A stretch of 64,000 nt of DNA from NCBI GenBank assembly GCA_035567895.1, contig DATMPC010000102.1:1-64000 (forward strand), given 5' to 3'. The stretch is from Terriglobales bacterium (GTDB taxonomy: Bacteria; Acidobacteriota; Terriglobia; Terriglobales; Acidobacteriaceae). The notes beneath the pieces are model-generated. The model ran no database searches. It was not told the origin of the DNA and saw nothing but the letters and a program-made list of their open reading frames with translations. Below, piece by piece: positions 8,193 to 17,319 of the stretch; position 1 is the stretch's first letter, and each line of letters opens with the position of its first letter. The translations under genes were made by a program, and so were the position numbers.

Positions 8193-9326
8193 TCAAAACA
8201 ACTTGAAGTGAACCGTCAGATACTTTTTCGGATTTTCGCGAATGGCCTTCACCAGGTGCCGACTCTCCACCAGCATTTGATCGGCGTTGTTGTAGAGTGC
8301 GGGATCCTTGAACAACAGGCCGACAGTGCCCTCCCCGGCTTCGAGGCGGGTTGAGAGTTTCTCGATATTCGTGGTGATGCGATCGATCTTCTGCGCGTAC
8401 TCCTGATCTTTGGCGAGTTTGCCCAAAGTGCCGCGGCCGGCGTCGATGTCAGCCATCAGATCTTTCAGTTTTGCGGCAGTCTGATTCAGGTTCGTGTAGA
8501 GCTGCTCATCCTTCATGAGCTTGCCCAAGTTCCCTTTTCCGGAATTCACGTCGTCGACCATCTTATTCAGCTTTGTGACCGAATCGTTGATTCGGTCGTA
8601 AAGATCGTCCGAATACAGCAGCTTGCCGATACTGCCTTTGCCTTCCGAGACCTGGGTAGTAAGTCTTTGCAGTTGAGCTATCGTCGTGTTGGCGCGGTTG
8701 TACAGTTCAGGATCGTTGATGATTTTGCCAACAGATCCTTTTCCGTTTTGGATCGCTGAGACGATGTCGTCGACGCGAGTAAGGATCACGTTCAATTTGT
8801 CGATCGTACCTTGGCTGGATTTGAGAACATCCTGCAAGGCCGGCGTCTCAGTAGTGGGCAGCTCGTCGTTGTCGTTTACCGGGGAGTCTTTGGCTCGTGA
8901 ACTATCGATGTCAACGAAGGTAGCCCCGAGCACTCCGGCGGTGGCCAGCGTAGCCTTCGAGTCCTTACGCAGATCCGGGCGCGCTTGCGCCGTTACCTTC
9001 ATCATGACTTCGACCGGCGTCAGTAGACGTTTGGGATCGCGAACAATGTGAATGCTGTCAACGTTCCCGATGTCCACACCGGAGAGTCGTACAGGCGCTC
9101 CCTTTACCAACCCAGCGGCGTTCTCGAAGTAGGCACGCAGACGAATCTTCTTACTGAAAGGACTGACCGTGCCGCTCATGAAGAAGATGAGAACGAAGAG
9201 AGTGACAGTAGCAACCAGGACCGTGATTCCGACGCGTAGCTGCGACCACTTCACCTGCTGCTGGCTGGGCACCGATCCTCCCGCGGGGATACTACGCATG
9301 TCCCTGCTGCTGTTGGGAATGACCAT
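8193..9326 (-). CDS. MCE-domain (MlaD-family) lipid-transport substrate-binding protein
   Basis: Inner-membrane-anchored periplasmic protein of the MlaD/MCE type, which shuttles phospholipids between the membranes with an ABC transporter. The protein has one N-terminal membrane segment (VGITVLVATVTLFVLIFFMSG), then the MCE domain (IRLRAYFENAAGLVKGAPVRL, with the GxPVRLxGxxIG pattern), then about five repeats of a G-x-G-x-x-G-x-L-x-x-D-x-x-L-Y motif that probably form a helical tube or needle. Start choice is uncertain: a TTG at 9338, ATG at 9326 and ATG at 9299 are all possible, and conservation would only begin near PSQQQVKWSQLRVG. No permease or ATPase partner lies in the window, so this may be an orphan or its partners may be elsewhere. 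Confidence 0.85.
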   Translation of the reverse strand: MVIPNSSRDMRSIPAGGSVPSQQQVKWSQLRVGITVLVATVTLFVLIFFMSGTVSPFSKKIRLRAYFENAAGLVKGAPVRLSGVDIGNVDSIHIVRDPKRLLTPVEVMMKVTAQARPDLRKDSKATLATAGVLGATFVDIDSSRAKDSPVNDNDELPTTETPALQDVLKSSQGTIDKLNVILTRVDDIVSAIQNGKGSVGKIINDPELYNRANTTIAQLQRLTTQVSEGKGSIGKLLYSDDLYDRINDSVTKLNKMVDDVNSGKGNLGKLMKDEQLYTNLNQTAAKLKDLMADIDAGRGTLGKLAKDQEYAQKIDRITTNIEKLSTRLEAGEGTVGLLFKDPALYNNADQMLVESRHLVKAIRENPKKYLTVHFKLF

Positions 9327-9434
9327 CGAATATAGCAAACCGGGCAGGGTGAGTCAGTAAATACGCAGCGAGCGGTAAATGGGCCACGTCGATGTGGGAC
9401 GGCAGGACAGTGAGAAGCCGCCGCAAAAGCGCGG

Positions 9435-9440
9435 TACAAT
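9435..9440 (+). promoter_or_regulatory. candidate -10 box of tRNA-Arg
   Basis: TACAAT lies 10 bases before the mature tRNA 5' end, so transcription would begin only a few bases upstream of it. No convincing -35 hexamer is visible, hence low confidence. Confidence 0.35.
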
Positions 9441-9450
9441 GACTTTCAGC

Positions 9451-9527
9451 GCGCCCTTAGCTCAGTTGGATAGAGCGGCTGGCTTCGAACCAGTAGGTCG
9501 GGAGTTCGAATCTCTCAGGGCGCGCCA
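9451..9527 (+). tRNA. tRNA-Arg (anticodon TCG)
   Basis: A full cloverleaf can be drawn by hand. The acceptor stem is GCGCCCT with AGGGCGC, the D stem GCTC with GAGC, the anticodon stem GCTGG with CCAGT (one G-T pair) around loop CTTCGAA, and the T arm GGGAG-TTCGAAT-CTCTC. The anticodon is TCG, reading CGA codons. The discriminator base is G and CCA is encoded. A T-run (GTTTTTTG) follows at once and may end transcription. Confidence 0.95.
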
Positions 9528-9540
9528 GTTTTTTGAGCCT

Positions 9541-10800
9541 TTATCCCCTTCCGAGTGGGCTGGCCCAGATCACCGAGCGGTCAATGCTCGCGATCGTTGG
9601 ACGTCCTGTCAGTGCCATCGCCATTTTGAACTCGCGCTGCAAAATCTCCACCACTCGTGCGACTCCATCCTCACCCGCCACCCCAAGCCCATAGACATAA
9701 GGGCGTCCAATTAAGACTGCATTTGCGCCGCAAGCCAGAGCCTTCAGAACATCTGTCCCACGGCGGATGCCTCCATCAACCAGCACAGGCACGCGTCCCG
9801 AGACTTGTTCCGCAATCAGAGGCAGGGCTTCAATTGTGGGCGGCACAGTGTCAAGGTTGCGTGCGCCGTGATTCGACACGATGAGTCCTGACGCTCCGCT
9901 TTTCAAGGCATGGTCGGCGTCATCGGGGTTCAGCACTCCCTTGAGTAGCAAGGGAATCTTGGCGAAGCTCCTAAGCCATTCAACATCTTTCCACGCCAGC
10001 GAAGGATCAGTGATTGCGTTGTAGATACTGTTGCCCAGCGCGAGGTGGCCTGTTCCGCTCTTTGCGACATCGACGCCATCGACTTTGAGACCGCGGAGGT
10101 TGGGCAGTTCGAAACCGCTGGGCAGGCGGAATTCAGCGCGATCCTCACGATTCCTGGCTCCCGCCACCGGCGTATCCACCGTGAGACATAACGCCTGACA
10201 GCCCGCGGCTTCGGCGCGCTGGACAAGCTCGCGGGTGAAGCCACGGTCGCGCTGCACGTAAAGCTGAAACCACAGAGGCCTTTTTGCTGATCGAGCGACG
10301 TCTTCGACCGCCGTCGTCGAACTCGTGCTCAAGACCATCGTCGCAGCCGCGGTATTTGCGCCCCGAGCAGTGGCAATTTCGCCTTCGGGATGTGCCAGTT
10401 TTTGGTACGCCGTCGGCGCAAGCAGGATCGGGAAAGCATGCTCCTGCCCAAAGAGAGTCACACGCGTGTCGAGCGCTGAAACGTCTACCAGTACGCGAGG
10501 CTTGAGTCGCATGCGCTGATATGCTTCGACATTCCAGCGCATGGTCAGCTCATCGCCGGCGGCCCCGTTGTAAAACTCCCAAAACATTTTGGGAATGCGC
10601 TGCCTGGAGGCGGTCTCGTAATCGGCCAGGCACGCTAATCGCGTCCCAGTCGAGACTTCATCGACATGCGTGTTCTGCTGCTTTCTGTCCGTGGCGTTGG
10701 GAGCCGGATCTTGAAGTTTTTGGTCGGCTTTGGCAGCCAACGCGGCGCCGCTAGCGAGCACGCCCGCGGAAATCAGTGCCTCTCTGCGCGTGAAACGCAT
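9541..10800 (-). CDS. FMN-dependent alpha-hydroxy-acid oxidizing protein with Tat signal
   Basis: Flavoenzyme of the glycolate oxidase / lactate oxidase / mandelate dehydrogenase family, which oxidises a 2-hydroxy acid to the 2-keto acid. Of 419 residues, the first 25 or so form a twin-arginine signal (TRREALISAGVLASGAALA), so the folded, FMN-loaded enzyme is probably exported. The TIM-barrel core keeps the family catalytic residues: Tyr in WFQLYVQRDRG, Asp in LTVDTPVAGARNREDR, and the His/Arg pair in IVSNHGARNLD. The substrate cannot be read from sequence. Most relatives are cytosolic or on the inner membrane face, so the Tat signal is noteworthy. The gene is convergent with the tRNA gene and stands alone. 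Confidence 0.9.
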   Translation of the reverse strand: MRFTRREALISAGVLASGAALAAKADQKLQDPAPNATDRKQQNTHVDEVSTGTRLACLADYETASRQRIPKMFWEFYNGAAGDELTMRWNVEAYQRMRLKPRVLVDVSALDTRVTLFGQEHAFPILLAPTAYQKLAHPEGEIATARGANTAAATMVLSTSSTTAVEDVARSAKRPLWFQLYVQRDRGFTRELVQRAEAAGCQALCLTVDTPVAGARNREDRAEFRLPSGFELPNLRGLKVDGVDVAKSGTGHLALGNSIYNAITDPSLAWKDVEWLRSFAKIPLLLKGVLNPDDADHALKSGASGLIVSNHGARNLDTVPPTIEALPLIAEQVSGRVPVLVDGGIRRGTDVLKALACGANAVLIGRPYVYGLGVAGEDGVARVVEILQREFKMAMALTGRPTIASIDRSVIWASPLGRG

Positions 10801-10868
10801 GGTCCCCCTCGTTCGAGTGAAGGAGCGCGATTATATCTCCAGCGAGGTCGTGGTCCTAAAATCGTCTC

Positions 10869-11426
10869 TCAGGATGCGCTCTTGCGCACCGCGGACCATT
10901 GAGGGTTTACATCAAATTCGAGAACCCATCGTTCGATGTAATTCATGTCGAGCTTTTCAGCCTGTGCGCCTACGATACTTGCGGCGTCGCGGAGTTGCCG
11001 TTCTGAGCCGCTCAGTTTCGCCCATCGCAATTTGGCGATGATTACATCTTCAGCTGATGAGACGTAGATGGCCTTTCCGGCAATCTGGATCAGCCTACGT
11101 CGCTTCATCGCAGTGCGCCCGTACTCAGTATCTTCGGCAATAATGAAGTCCACCTTCCAGCTGGTTGCAAAATCAATTACGTTAAATTGACTCCTGTTTG
11201 CCAGAGCCTGCAACGCTTGTTCTGTATCGGCGTAGTACCGATTGCTCGGAAATTGTTGCATCAGTAGGAGAAGTTCGGGAGGCGTCGGCGCAATTACGAT
11301 ATCGAGGTCAAGGGTCGATCTTGGTACACTGTGTGCAGAACTCGCCACAGAACCCGTCACCATGTATGGCACTTGTGAGAGCTCAAGTGCAGGTATTAGG
11401 CGCGACAGGAATGCTTCCAGCGTCAC
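10869..11426 (-). CDS. nucleotidyltransferase-fold protein (DUF6036/AbiEii-like), second gene of a pair
   Basis: A 185-residue protein with the start of a minimal nucleotidyltransferase fold: a GS motif (VTGSVASSAHS, about residues 24-34) followed by LDLDIVIA with an Asp-x-Asp pattern. A later block, SSAEDVIIAKLRWAKLSGSERQLRDAASI, is typical of nucleotidyltransferase-like proteins found in toxin-antitoxin and abortive-infection loci. Its start overlaps the stop of the upstream small gene by four bases (ATGA), so translation is probably coupled. Function is not established. A toxin or modifying-enzyme role is inference from fold and gene arrangement. Confidence 0.65.
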   Translation of the reverse strand: MTLEAFLSRLIPALELSQVPYMVTGSVASSAHSVPRSTLDLDIVIAPTPPELLLLMQQFPSNRYYADTEQALQALANRSQFNVIDFATSWKVDFIIAEDTEYGRTAMKRRRLIQIAGKAIYVSSAEDVIIAKLRWAKLSGSERQLRDAASIVGAQAEKLDMNYIERWVLEFDVNPQWSAVRKSAS

Positions 11427-11638
11427 GGCTTCGGAACGAACCCATACATCAACCGCATGAGCTCCCAGTTTAATTCCTCTTCCGTCATTTCTGGGTGACG
11501 GCTGCGCAGACCTGCAAGCGCTACGTTGCGCATGGAATCGCTCATCTCCAGCGCCATCTTGACTCGCTCTGCCTCCGTCATGCGGCGGAAGATTTCTGCC
11601 TGGATTGCGGCTGCTTCTGGACTGGTATCGGATGGCAT
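11423..11638 (-). CDS. small conserved hypothetical, first gene of a coupled pair
   Basis: This 71-residue protein begins at an ATG (11638) in MPSDTSPEAAAIQAEIFRRMT; the frame is open further upstream but that part looks non-coding. It is helical and charged, with the pattern MTxAERVKMALEMSDSMRNVALAGLRSRHPEMTEEELNWELMR abbreviated here by its key blocks AERVKMALEMSDSMR and HPEMTEEEL. I have seen such small proteins next to nucleotidyltransferase-like genes but know no named function. The gene overlaps its partner by four bases. It may be an antitoxin-like partner, which is inference only. Confidence 0.6.
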   Translation of the reverse strand: MPSDTSPEAAAIQAEIFRRMTEAERVKMALEMSDSMRNVALAGLRSRHPEMTEEELNWELMRLMYGFVPKP

Positions 11639-11816
11639 GGTTGCTGGATCCACTCTAGCCTCACGGTAAGCGAGGCACAAGGACATGCTTGCGATGCGTG
11701 GGTGGGCAGTCTCGCAGATTACAACTTTGTTAATCCAGTATTAACTTCACAAACCTCAAAGCTCCGGCTACAGTGACACGCCAGCATGTGACTCTGCGCA
11801 ACAGGAGAACTTAACG

Positions 11817-13301
11817 ATGGGAGCAGCCACGAATGTCTCGAGACCGGGCAGCGTCGCGGCCGACTTTAATCCGTGGAAGGTCATCTCCGCATCTGCCGTG
11901 GGCACGATGATCGAGTGGTATGACTTTTATATTTTTGGCAGCCTCACCGCGATTCTGGCTCCGCAGTTCTATCCACCCGGCAACGACACATTTGCCTACA
12001 TCGCCTATCTGGCCACGTTCGCCGTGGGATTCCTCGTGCGTCCGTTTGGCGCTCTCTTTTTTGGCCGCATCGGCGATCTGGTCGGGCGAAAGTACGCCTT
12101 CCTCGTGACCCTCTCCATCATGGGAGGCATGACCTTCCTGATCGGATGTCTGCCAACCTACAAGACGGCTGGGTTGTTCTCTCCGATCGCCTTGATCGGC
12201 ATTCGCGTACTGCAAGGTCTTGCGCTCGGCGGCGAATACGGCGGAGCCGTGATCTATGTTGCCGAGCACGTTGCTGATGAGAAACGAGGTTTCTACACGA
12301 GTTTCATTCAAATTACCGCTACGCTCGGCCTGTTTCTGTCACTGATTGTGATCCTGGCGACGCAGTCGTCCATGAGCCGGGAAGAGTTTGCCGCCTGGGG
12401 ATGGCGCCTTCCCTTCCTGATCTCGATCGTGTTGGTGGCCATCTCGCTATACATCCGATTGAAGATGCGCGAGTCTCCTATCTTCACTCACATCAAGAGT
12501 GCGGGAATGGCCTCCCTCGCCCCGCTGAAGGAATCCTTCACGCAATGGACGAATCTGAAGCGCGTGCTCATCACGTTGTTCGGAGCTACGGCCGGACAAG
12601 GCGTGGTCTGGTACGCAGGACAGTTTTACGCGCTCTTCTATTTGCAGAGCATCCTGAAGGTGAACCCGAAGACCGCGAACATCATTATTGCCACGGCGCT
12701 GCTGCTTTCGCTGCCGTTCTTCACCGTTTTTGGTGCCCTCTCCGACCGAATTGGCAGGAAGAAAATCATCATGGCGGGATGTTTGCTTGCCGTGATCACT
12801 TACTATCCGATCTACCACGGTATGCAAGCCGCGGCCGGAAACAACGTAGTGAGCGTGAGCTCGACGAAGAATAGAGTGACGGGAGCCACGCAGCTTACCC
12901 CGTTGACTCCCGATCCCACCGGAAAGCTTGTGCCGGCTCCAGAAGCAAAGAATCCGAATTTTGCCATGCTCGTATTCCTGGTTTGGATTCAGGTGATCTA
13001 CGTGTGCATGGTCTACGGACCGATCGCCGCATATCTGGTAGAGGCCTTCCCAGCGAGGATTCGCTATACCTCGCTGTCACTGCCGTATCACATCGGGAAT
13101 GGTGTGTTCGGAGGCTTGTTGCCCCTCATTGGTCTATGGAGCTGCGCCGCAACCCAGAATATTTACGCCGGCTTGTGGTACCCGATGACGGTGGCCGGAA
13201 TCACGTTCATCGTAGGCTCGTTGCTGCTTAAGGAAACAAGGCATGTCCTGATTTGGGACGAGGTCGCTCCTGTAGCCAGCGGCGGCGGAGCTCGTCGATA
13301 G
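11817..13301 (+). CDS. MFS transporter, metabolite:proton symporter type
   Basis: Inner-membrane secondary transporter of the ProP/ShiA/KgtP branch of the major facilitator superfamily. The 494 residues are somewhat above the usual 430-450, partly because of an inserted loop (about residues 343-380) rich in polar residues between two late membrane segments. Family markers are the opening AVGTMIEWYDFYIFG, the loop motif GRIGDLVGRKYAF between segments 2 and 3, RVLQGLALGGEYGGA and the second-half GALSDRIGRKK. Such proteins import organic acids, betaine or shikimate; the substrate cannot be assigned. It is a single gene closed by a strong hairpin at 13328-13354. Confidence 0.88.
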   Translation: MGAATNVSRPGSVAADFNPWKVISASAVGTMIEWYDFYIFGSLTAILAPQFYPPGNDTFAYIAYLATFAVGFLVRPFGALFFGRIGDLVGRKYAFLVTLSIMGGMTFLIGCLPTYKTAGLFSPIALIGIRVLQGLALGGEYGGAVIYVAEHVADEKRGFYTSFIQITATLGLFLSLIVILATQSSMSREEFAAWGWRLPFLISIVLVAISLYIRLKMRESPIFTHIKSAGMASLAPLKESFTQWTNLKRVLITLFGATAGQGVVWYAGQFYALFYLQSILKVNPKTANIIIATALLLSLPFFTVFGALSDRIGRKKIIMAGCLLAVITYYPIYHGMQAAAGNNVVSVSSTKNRVTGATQLTPLTPDPTGKLVPAPEAKNPNFAMLVFLVWIQVIYVCMVYGPIAAYLVEAFPARIRYTSLSLPYHIGNGVFGGLLPLIGLWSCAATQNIYAGLWYPMTVAGITFIVGSLLLKETRHVLIWDEVAPVASGGGARR

Positions 13302-13327
13302 AAGCTGGTCTAGGACTCCAAAAGAAA

Positions 13328-13354
13328 AGCCCACTCTTTCGAGTGGGCTTTTTC
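13328..13354. terminator. bidirectional rho-independent terminator
   Basis: AAGCCCACTC and GAGTGGGCTT form a perfect 10-base stem with a TTTC loop, preceded by an A-run and followed by TTT. It separates the MFS gene (plus strand) from the convergent TonB receptor gene. Confidence 0.85.
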
Positions 13355-13365
13355 ACAGCAGCTAC

Positions 13366-16300
13366 TTAGAAGTTGAACTTCATCGCCAACTGCACGATCC
13401 GCGGATCGCGCGTGCTATTGACCTGGTTGAAGAACGTCGAAGAGAAGTTCGTGCCGGTGGTCGCGCCATTGTTACAACATATCGGATTGGTGTGGTTGAA
13501 GGTATTGAACGACTCCAACCGGAATTGTCCCGTGAAGCGCTCGGTGAACTTTATGTTCTTGAAGAGAGACAGATCCGTCTTCCAGAATCCAGGGGCGCGG
13601 ATTGCACCGGGACGCTCGGTCGGCGTAGTTGTCTGTCCTGCCGGGGCAGTCTGGAACGCAGCCGCATTGAACCAATTCGTGAATGAGTGCTGCGCGCCCG
13701 AATTGGGATCGCCAACTTGATTTACACGGCAGCCGATCGGAGTAGCGCCGAAGCAGGCTGAACCAATTGCATCGAAGCAGTTCGTACCTGTTCCGGCGTT
13801 GCATCCGAGGTTCCCGATAATTGCTGTAAGCGGAAGTCCACTCTGGAACGTCTGCACACCCGAGAACTCCCATCCACCCAGCAGGTGGCCGATGGCTCCA
13901 TGCTGGTCACGCATCCAGGGCAGCTCCCATACAAAGTTTCCAGTTGCTACATTGCGCCGATCCGCAACGGTAGGACCGTAGTTATTTCTAAAGTCAGTCG
14001 GCGTCTGGGGAAGGTTGTAGCCGCCGGTTGAGCGATCAGCAGGATCGGTGGTCAAGCCATGCGACCAGGTATAGGAGAAATTCACGTATGTGTTGCCCGA
14101 GAATTTACGCTGTACCTGCGTTTGCAGCGAGTGATAGTTGGAGGTGTAGATGTCGAGGAACCCAGTCTCTGGACCGTAGCCGACAAACGGCCGCACAACG
14201 TTCAGCTTGGTGGTATTGCCTGAACCGTTGACGCATGGCTGGGATGTTGGACACCCGGTTGAGATATCCACCCCGTTGCCCGCAACGGCGGTGGGGCCGG
14301 CGAAGCAGGGGCTTGCAGTTGTGCACTTCACGTATGCCGCGGGTGCCGGCTGGTTCGGATCGATGATGCCCGGCAGGTGGATACCGTTGTTGCCGTAATA
14401 ACCGATATCGACAAACCAATTTCCCGGGAGTTGACGCTGAACATCCAAACTCCACTGCTGCGAATACGGCGACTGGTAGTCGATGGGCATGCGGGCGTTG
14501 ATCGAGGGAGGTGTTTGTGTAGCTGCGACGGTAGTGGTTCCCACCGGGCTCGACAGCGTGCTGCGAGTGATGCTGAGGTTCTGCAGGAAGCCTGGGTTTA
14601 AGCCAACGTTTAGCTCGGCATTACCGAACTCGAGACCGTTGTCATAAAACATGCCATAGCCAAAGCGGACCGATGTCTTGCCGTCACCGTATGGATCCCA
14701 AGCGATTCCGATTCGGGGTGCAATCGCGCGGTTGAACTCCTTGCCCACTTTGCTACCGAATGGCGATTTTGTTCCTGTGAACCCGGCGAATGTCGGCGGA
14801 TTTGCGTAGATGAAGCCGTTCAGCGGGGTGTAGTTGGGGTTGCAGGTGCTACTGGTAGGAATGCCATTGGTGAGCTTTACATCGTTCACTCCGGTAGAGG
14901 TAATGCAGGGAGCCTTGCTCGGATCGTAAAGTGCAGGATCGAAATTGCTCAAACGGCTGGTGCCGTTCGGACCGCTGGCGTCGGTGGGCTGGCGAAAGAA
15001 AGAATGCCGCACACCGTAGGTTACGGTCACGTTTGGACGAACGCGCCAAGTATCCTGAGCAAAGTATTCGAACTGATTGTCGAAGATGTTGGCTGTAACG
15101 TCCAAATTAGCTTGTGAAAAACTGCTGAGCTGGCCTTGCAGGAAGTTCGCCCACGATTGCTCGGCGCCGAAGGGACACGTTCCACCTGCTGCTCCCGTGC
15201 CTGTGCAGACAGGCGCGCCGCCGAAAGTCGTGGTCGCTGTTGGCGCATTGACCGTATCAAAAGAGTACGCGCCATTATTCGATCCGCTCAGTTGGTTCTC
15301 ATGTTTGTTGTAGTGATAGAAGATTCCGCCAAACCGCATTGTGTGTTTGCCGACGACCTTCGTCACATTGCTGTAATAGCTGTGATTGACGTTAAAGTCA
15401 TTGTAGGGCGCAGTTGGCGAAAGACCGCTACTGATGCCCGAGATAGTTAGGCCGGGGACGCGACCAAGAAGATTTGCGAATGGCAATGTGTTACCCACTG
15501 CCGATTTGACATCAGGCGATTTGTCGAAGTTAATCGCGCCTACTGCCGTATTTATCAGCGCACCGTATGAGTAACGATATCCGCCATCGATGAGCAGTGT
15601 TGGCGTTAGCGTGAGTGTGGCAGCAAGACTGTATTGATGGCCTGGTGAGTTAGTCGACGTCGTAGCGATGTTGTCGAGTGGCATGTTCAAGAACAATCCG
15701 CCAGCTTCTCTTGTCGGGTTGACGTCGTGGAGGTATTTGCCATTGACCGTGAGTTTCGAGCTAAAGACGTGGTCAACCTTGATCATGTCCTCGCGAAAGT
15801 TGAATATTCCCCGAAGCGCAGAAATGTTGTTGAAGGGATTCGCTGCCGCGGGAGAGTTTGGCTGGGGATAAAGAGAAAAGATGTCCTTCACATATGCTGC
15901 TGCAATCGGGTCCCAGGAAGATGCCGGAATCGAAGTGCCATAAGCCTGGCAGGTACCCGCCGTTCCGCCGGAATTCGCAAACTTCGTGCAAACGGTGTGC
16001 TGGAATTGTCCACTCAGCATGCTGGCATAGGGCACGCTGGCAGTGGGGTTTGAATAAGTCACGATTCGACGAGCTTCGTCGGAGAAGAAGAAGAACGTCT
16101 TGTCCTTTTGCTCGTAAACCTTAGGGATCCAGACGGGCCCACCAAAAGTGCCACCGAAATCGTTGTAGCGAAGCTTTGGACGTGTAACGATGGGTGTGGC
16201 GCGCTTATTGAAAAAAGTGTTGGCGTTGAGAACGTCGTTGCGGAAGAACTCGTACGCGCCTCCGTGAAAAGTGCTGGTCCCGGAGCGAGTCAAGACGTTG

Positions 16301-17040
16301 ACCTGAGCGCCGGCAGAGCGGCCGGACTCGGCATCGTAGACTCCGCGTACGACGCGAAACTCAGCGATAGCGTCGACGCTGGGGAACGAGAGCAAAGTCA
16401 GGTTAGAGCCGCGATCAAGGTTGTCGGCGCCGTCCACAAGCCAATTGTTCTCTTCACGCCGATTTCCGTTCACCTGGATGCTCGCTAAATTCGTGCCGAG
16501 GGGAGCAGTCGCCCCGGGGAAGAGCTGGTCGGAATTCCCGGAATTGGACGTTCCCGGCACTAATGCCACCAGTTCCATGTAGTTTCGGCTGGTCATAGCG
16601 AGTTCGCGGATCTGAGTGCCATTTACCACACCAGTGGCTACTGCGCTTTCCAGGTTTACTTGCTGTCCTGAGGCTTCGACTGTAACCTTCTGCTCCTCAG
16701 ACCCGACCTGCATAGTGGCATTTACTTGAAGCTTATCGTTGACGCTGAGCGCCATGCCCGTTTGCGAAAAGGTCCGGAAGTTGGGCATCTCCACTGTTAC
16801 GGAGTAGTGTCCGATCGGCAACGCAGGGAAGGAAAACTCACCGCCGCCTCCCGATTTGGCGGTTCGAACGACAACGCCTTTGTCCGTATCGGTGAGAGTG
16901 ACTTTGGCATTGGGAACGACGGCCCCACTTTGGTCCTTGACGATTCCCGAGATCGATCCAGTGTTCTCTTGCGCCATTGCGGCACAGGCCAGCCAGCAAC
17001 ACAGCGCGGCTATGAGTCCAAAACGGAACAACACACGCAT
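13366..17040 (-). CDS. TonB-dependent receptor, Oar-like, with carboxypeptidase-regulatory-like domain
   Basis: Large outer-membrane receptor of 1224 residues typical of Acidobacteriota, probably importing oligosaccharides, peptides or similar nutrients using TonB energy. A signal peptide (to about residue 23, AMAQ) is followed by a CarboxypepD_reg beta-sandwich (SISGIVKDQSGAVVPNAKVTL, about 28-112), a plug-like region with VDGADNLDRG and GRSAGAQVNVLTRSGT, and a long barrel ending in VQLAMKFNF with a terminal Phe, as outer-membrane proteins usually do. The ATG is preceded by GGAGGAGCAAG, an excellent ribosome-binding site. The barrel contains many Asn/Thr/Gly-rich loops with Cys pairs. Substrate is unknown; no neighbouring hydrolase or ABC operon points to one. 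Confidence 0.92.
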   Translation of the reverse strand: MRVLFRFGLIAALCCWLACAAMAQENTGSISGIVKDQSGAVVPNAKVTLTDTDKGVVVRTAKSGGGGEFSFPALPIGHYSVTVEMPNFRTFSQTGMALSVNDKLQVNATMQVGSEEQKVTVEASGQQVNLESAVATGVVNGTQIRELAMTSRNYMELVALVPGTSNSGNSDQLFPGATAPLGTNLASIQVNGNRREENNWLVDGADNLDRGSNLTLLSFPSVDAIAEFRVVRGVYDAESGRSAGAQVNVLTRSGTSTFHGGAYEFFRNDVLNANTFFNKRATPIVTRPKLRYNDFGGTFGGPVWIPKVYEQKDKTFFFFSDEARRIVTYSNPTASVPYASMLSGQFQHTVCTKFANSGGTAGTCQAYGTSIPASSWDPIAAAYVKDIFSLYPQPNSPAAANPFNNISALRGIFNFREDMIKVDHVFSSKLTVNGKYLHDVNPTREAGGLFLNMPLDNIATTSTNSPGHQYSLAATLTLTPTLLIDGGYRYSYGALINTAVGAINFDKSPDVKSAVGNTLPFANLLGRVPGLTISGISSGLSPTAPYNDFNVNHSYYSNVTKVVGKHTMRFGGIFYHYNKHENQLSGSNNGAYSFDTVNAPTATTTFGGAPVCTGTGAAGGTCPFGAEQSWANFLQGQLSSFSQANLDVTANIFDNQFEYFAQDTWRVRPNVTVTYGVRHSFFRQPTDASGPNGTSRLSNFDPALYDPSKAPCITSTGVNDVKLTNGIPTSSTCNPNYTPLNGFIYANPPTFAGFTGTKSPFGSKVGKEFNRAIAPRIGIAWDPYGDGKTSVRFGYGMFYDNGLEFGNAELNVGLNPGFLQNLSITRSTLSSPVGTTTVAATQTPPSINARMPIDYQSPYSQQWSLDVQRQLPGNWFVDIGYYGNNGIHLPGIIDPNQPAPAAYVKCTTASPCFAGPTAVAGNGVDISTGCPTSQPCVNGSGNTTKLNVVRPFVGYGPETGFLDIYTSNYHSLQTQVQRKFSGNTYVNFSYTWSHGLTTDPADRSTGGYNLPQTPTDFRNNYGPTVADRRNVATGNFVWELPWMRDQHGAIGHLLGGWEFSGVQTFQSGLPLTAIIGNLGCNAGTGTNCFDAIGSACFGATPIGCRVNQVGDPNSGAQHSFTNWFNAAAFQTAPAGQTTTPTERPGAIRAPGFWKTDLSLFKNIKFTERFTGQFRLESFNTFNHTNPICCNNGATTGTNFSSTFFNQVNSTRDPRIVQLAMKFNF

Positions 17041-17319
17041 CTTGCTCCTCCGATAGAGTGAAATTTTTGGGATATGAGGTCTCGCGATTGGGGTCCCGCG
17101 AGATTTTCAAGCCGTCGCATGCTAGTGGGGATCGATTGTCGTTGTCAAACCTTAATAACGGGCTAAGTGCTTATGTTGTCAATGAGTAAGGCGATATCGG
17201 GGCGGAAGAAACGTTTCTTTACATGACTGGCCACAGTTCGCCAGAGATTGACATGTTCGGTTCCTAAAGCGTGAAAGTCCGGATGACGGAACTTGCGCTC
17301 CGGCATTAGACTATTTGCG

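Noticed and set aside
9404-9440. Full -35/-10 promoter for the tRNA gene
   Set aside because: Only the -10 (TACAAT) is convincing; no -35 hexamer at proper spacing could be identified, so only the -10 is listed.
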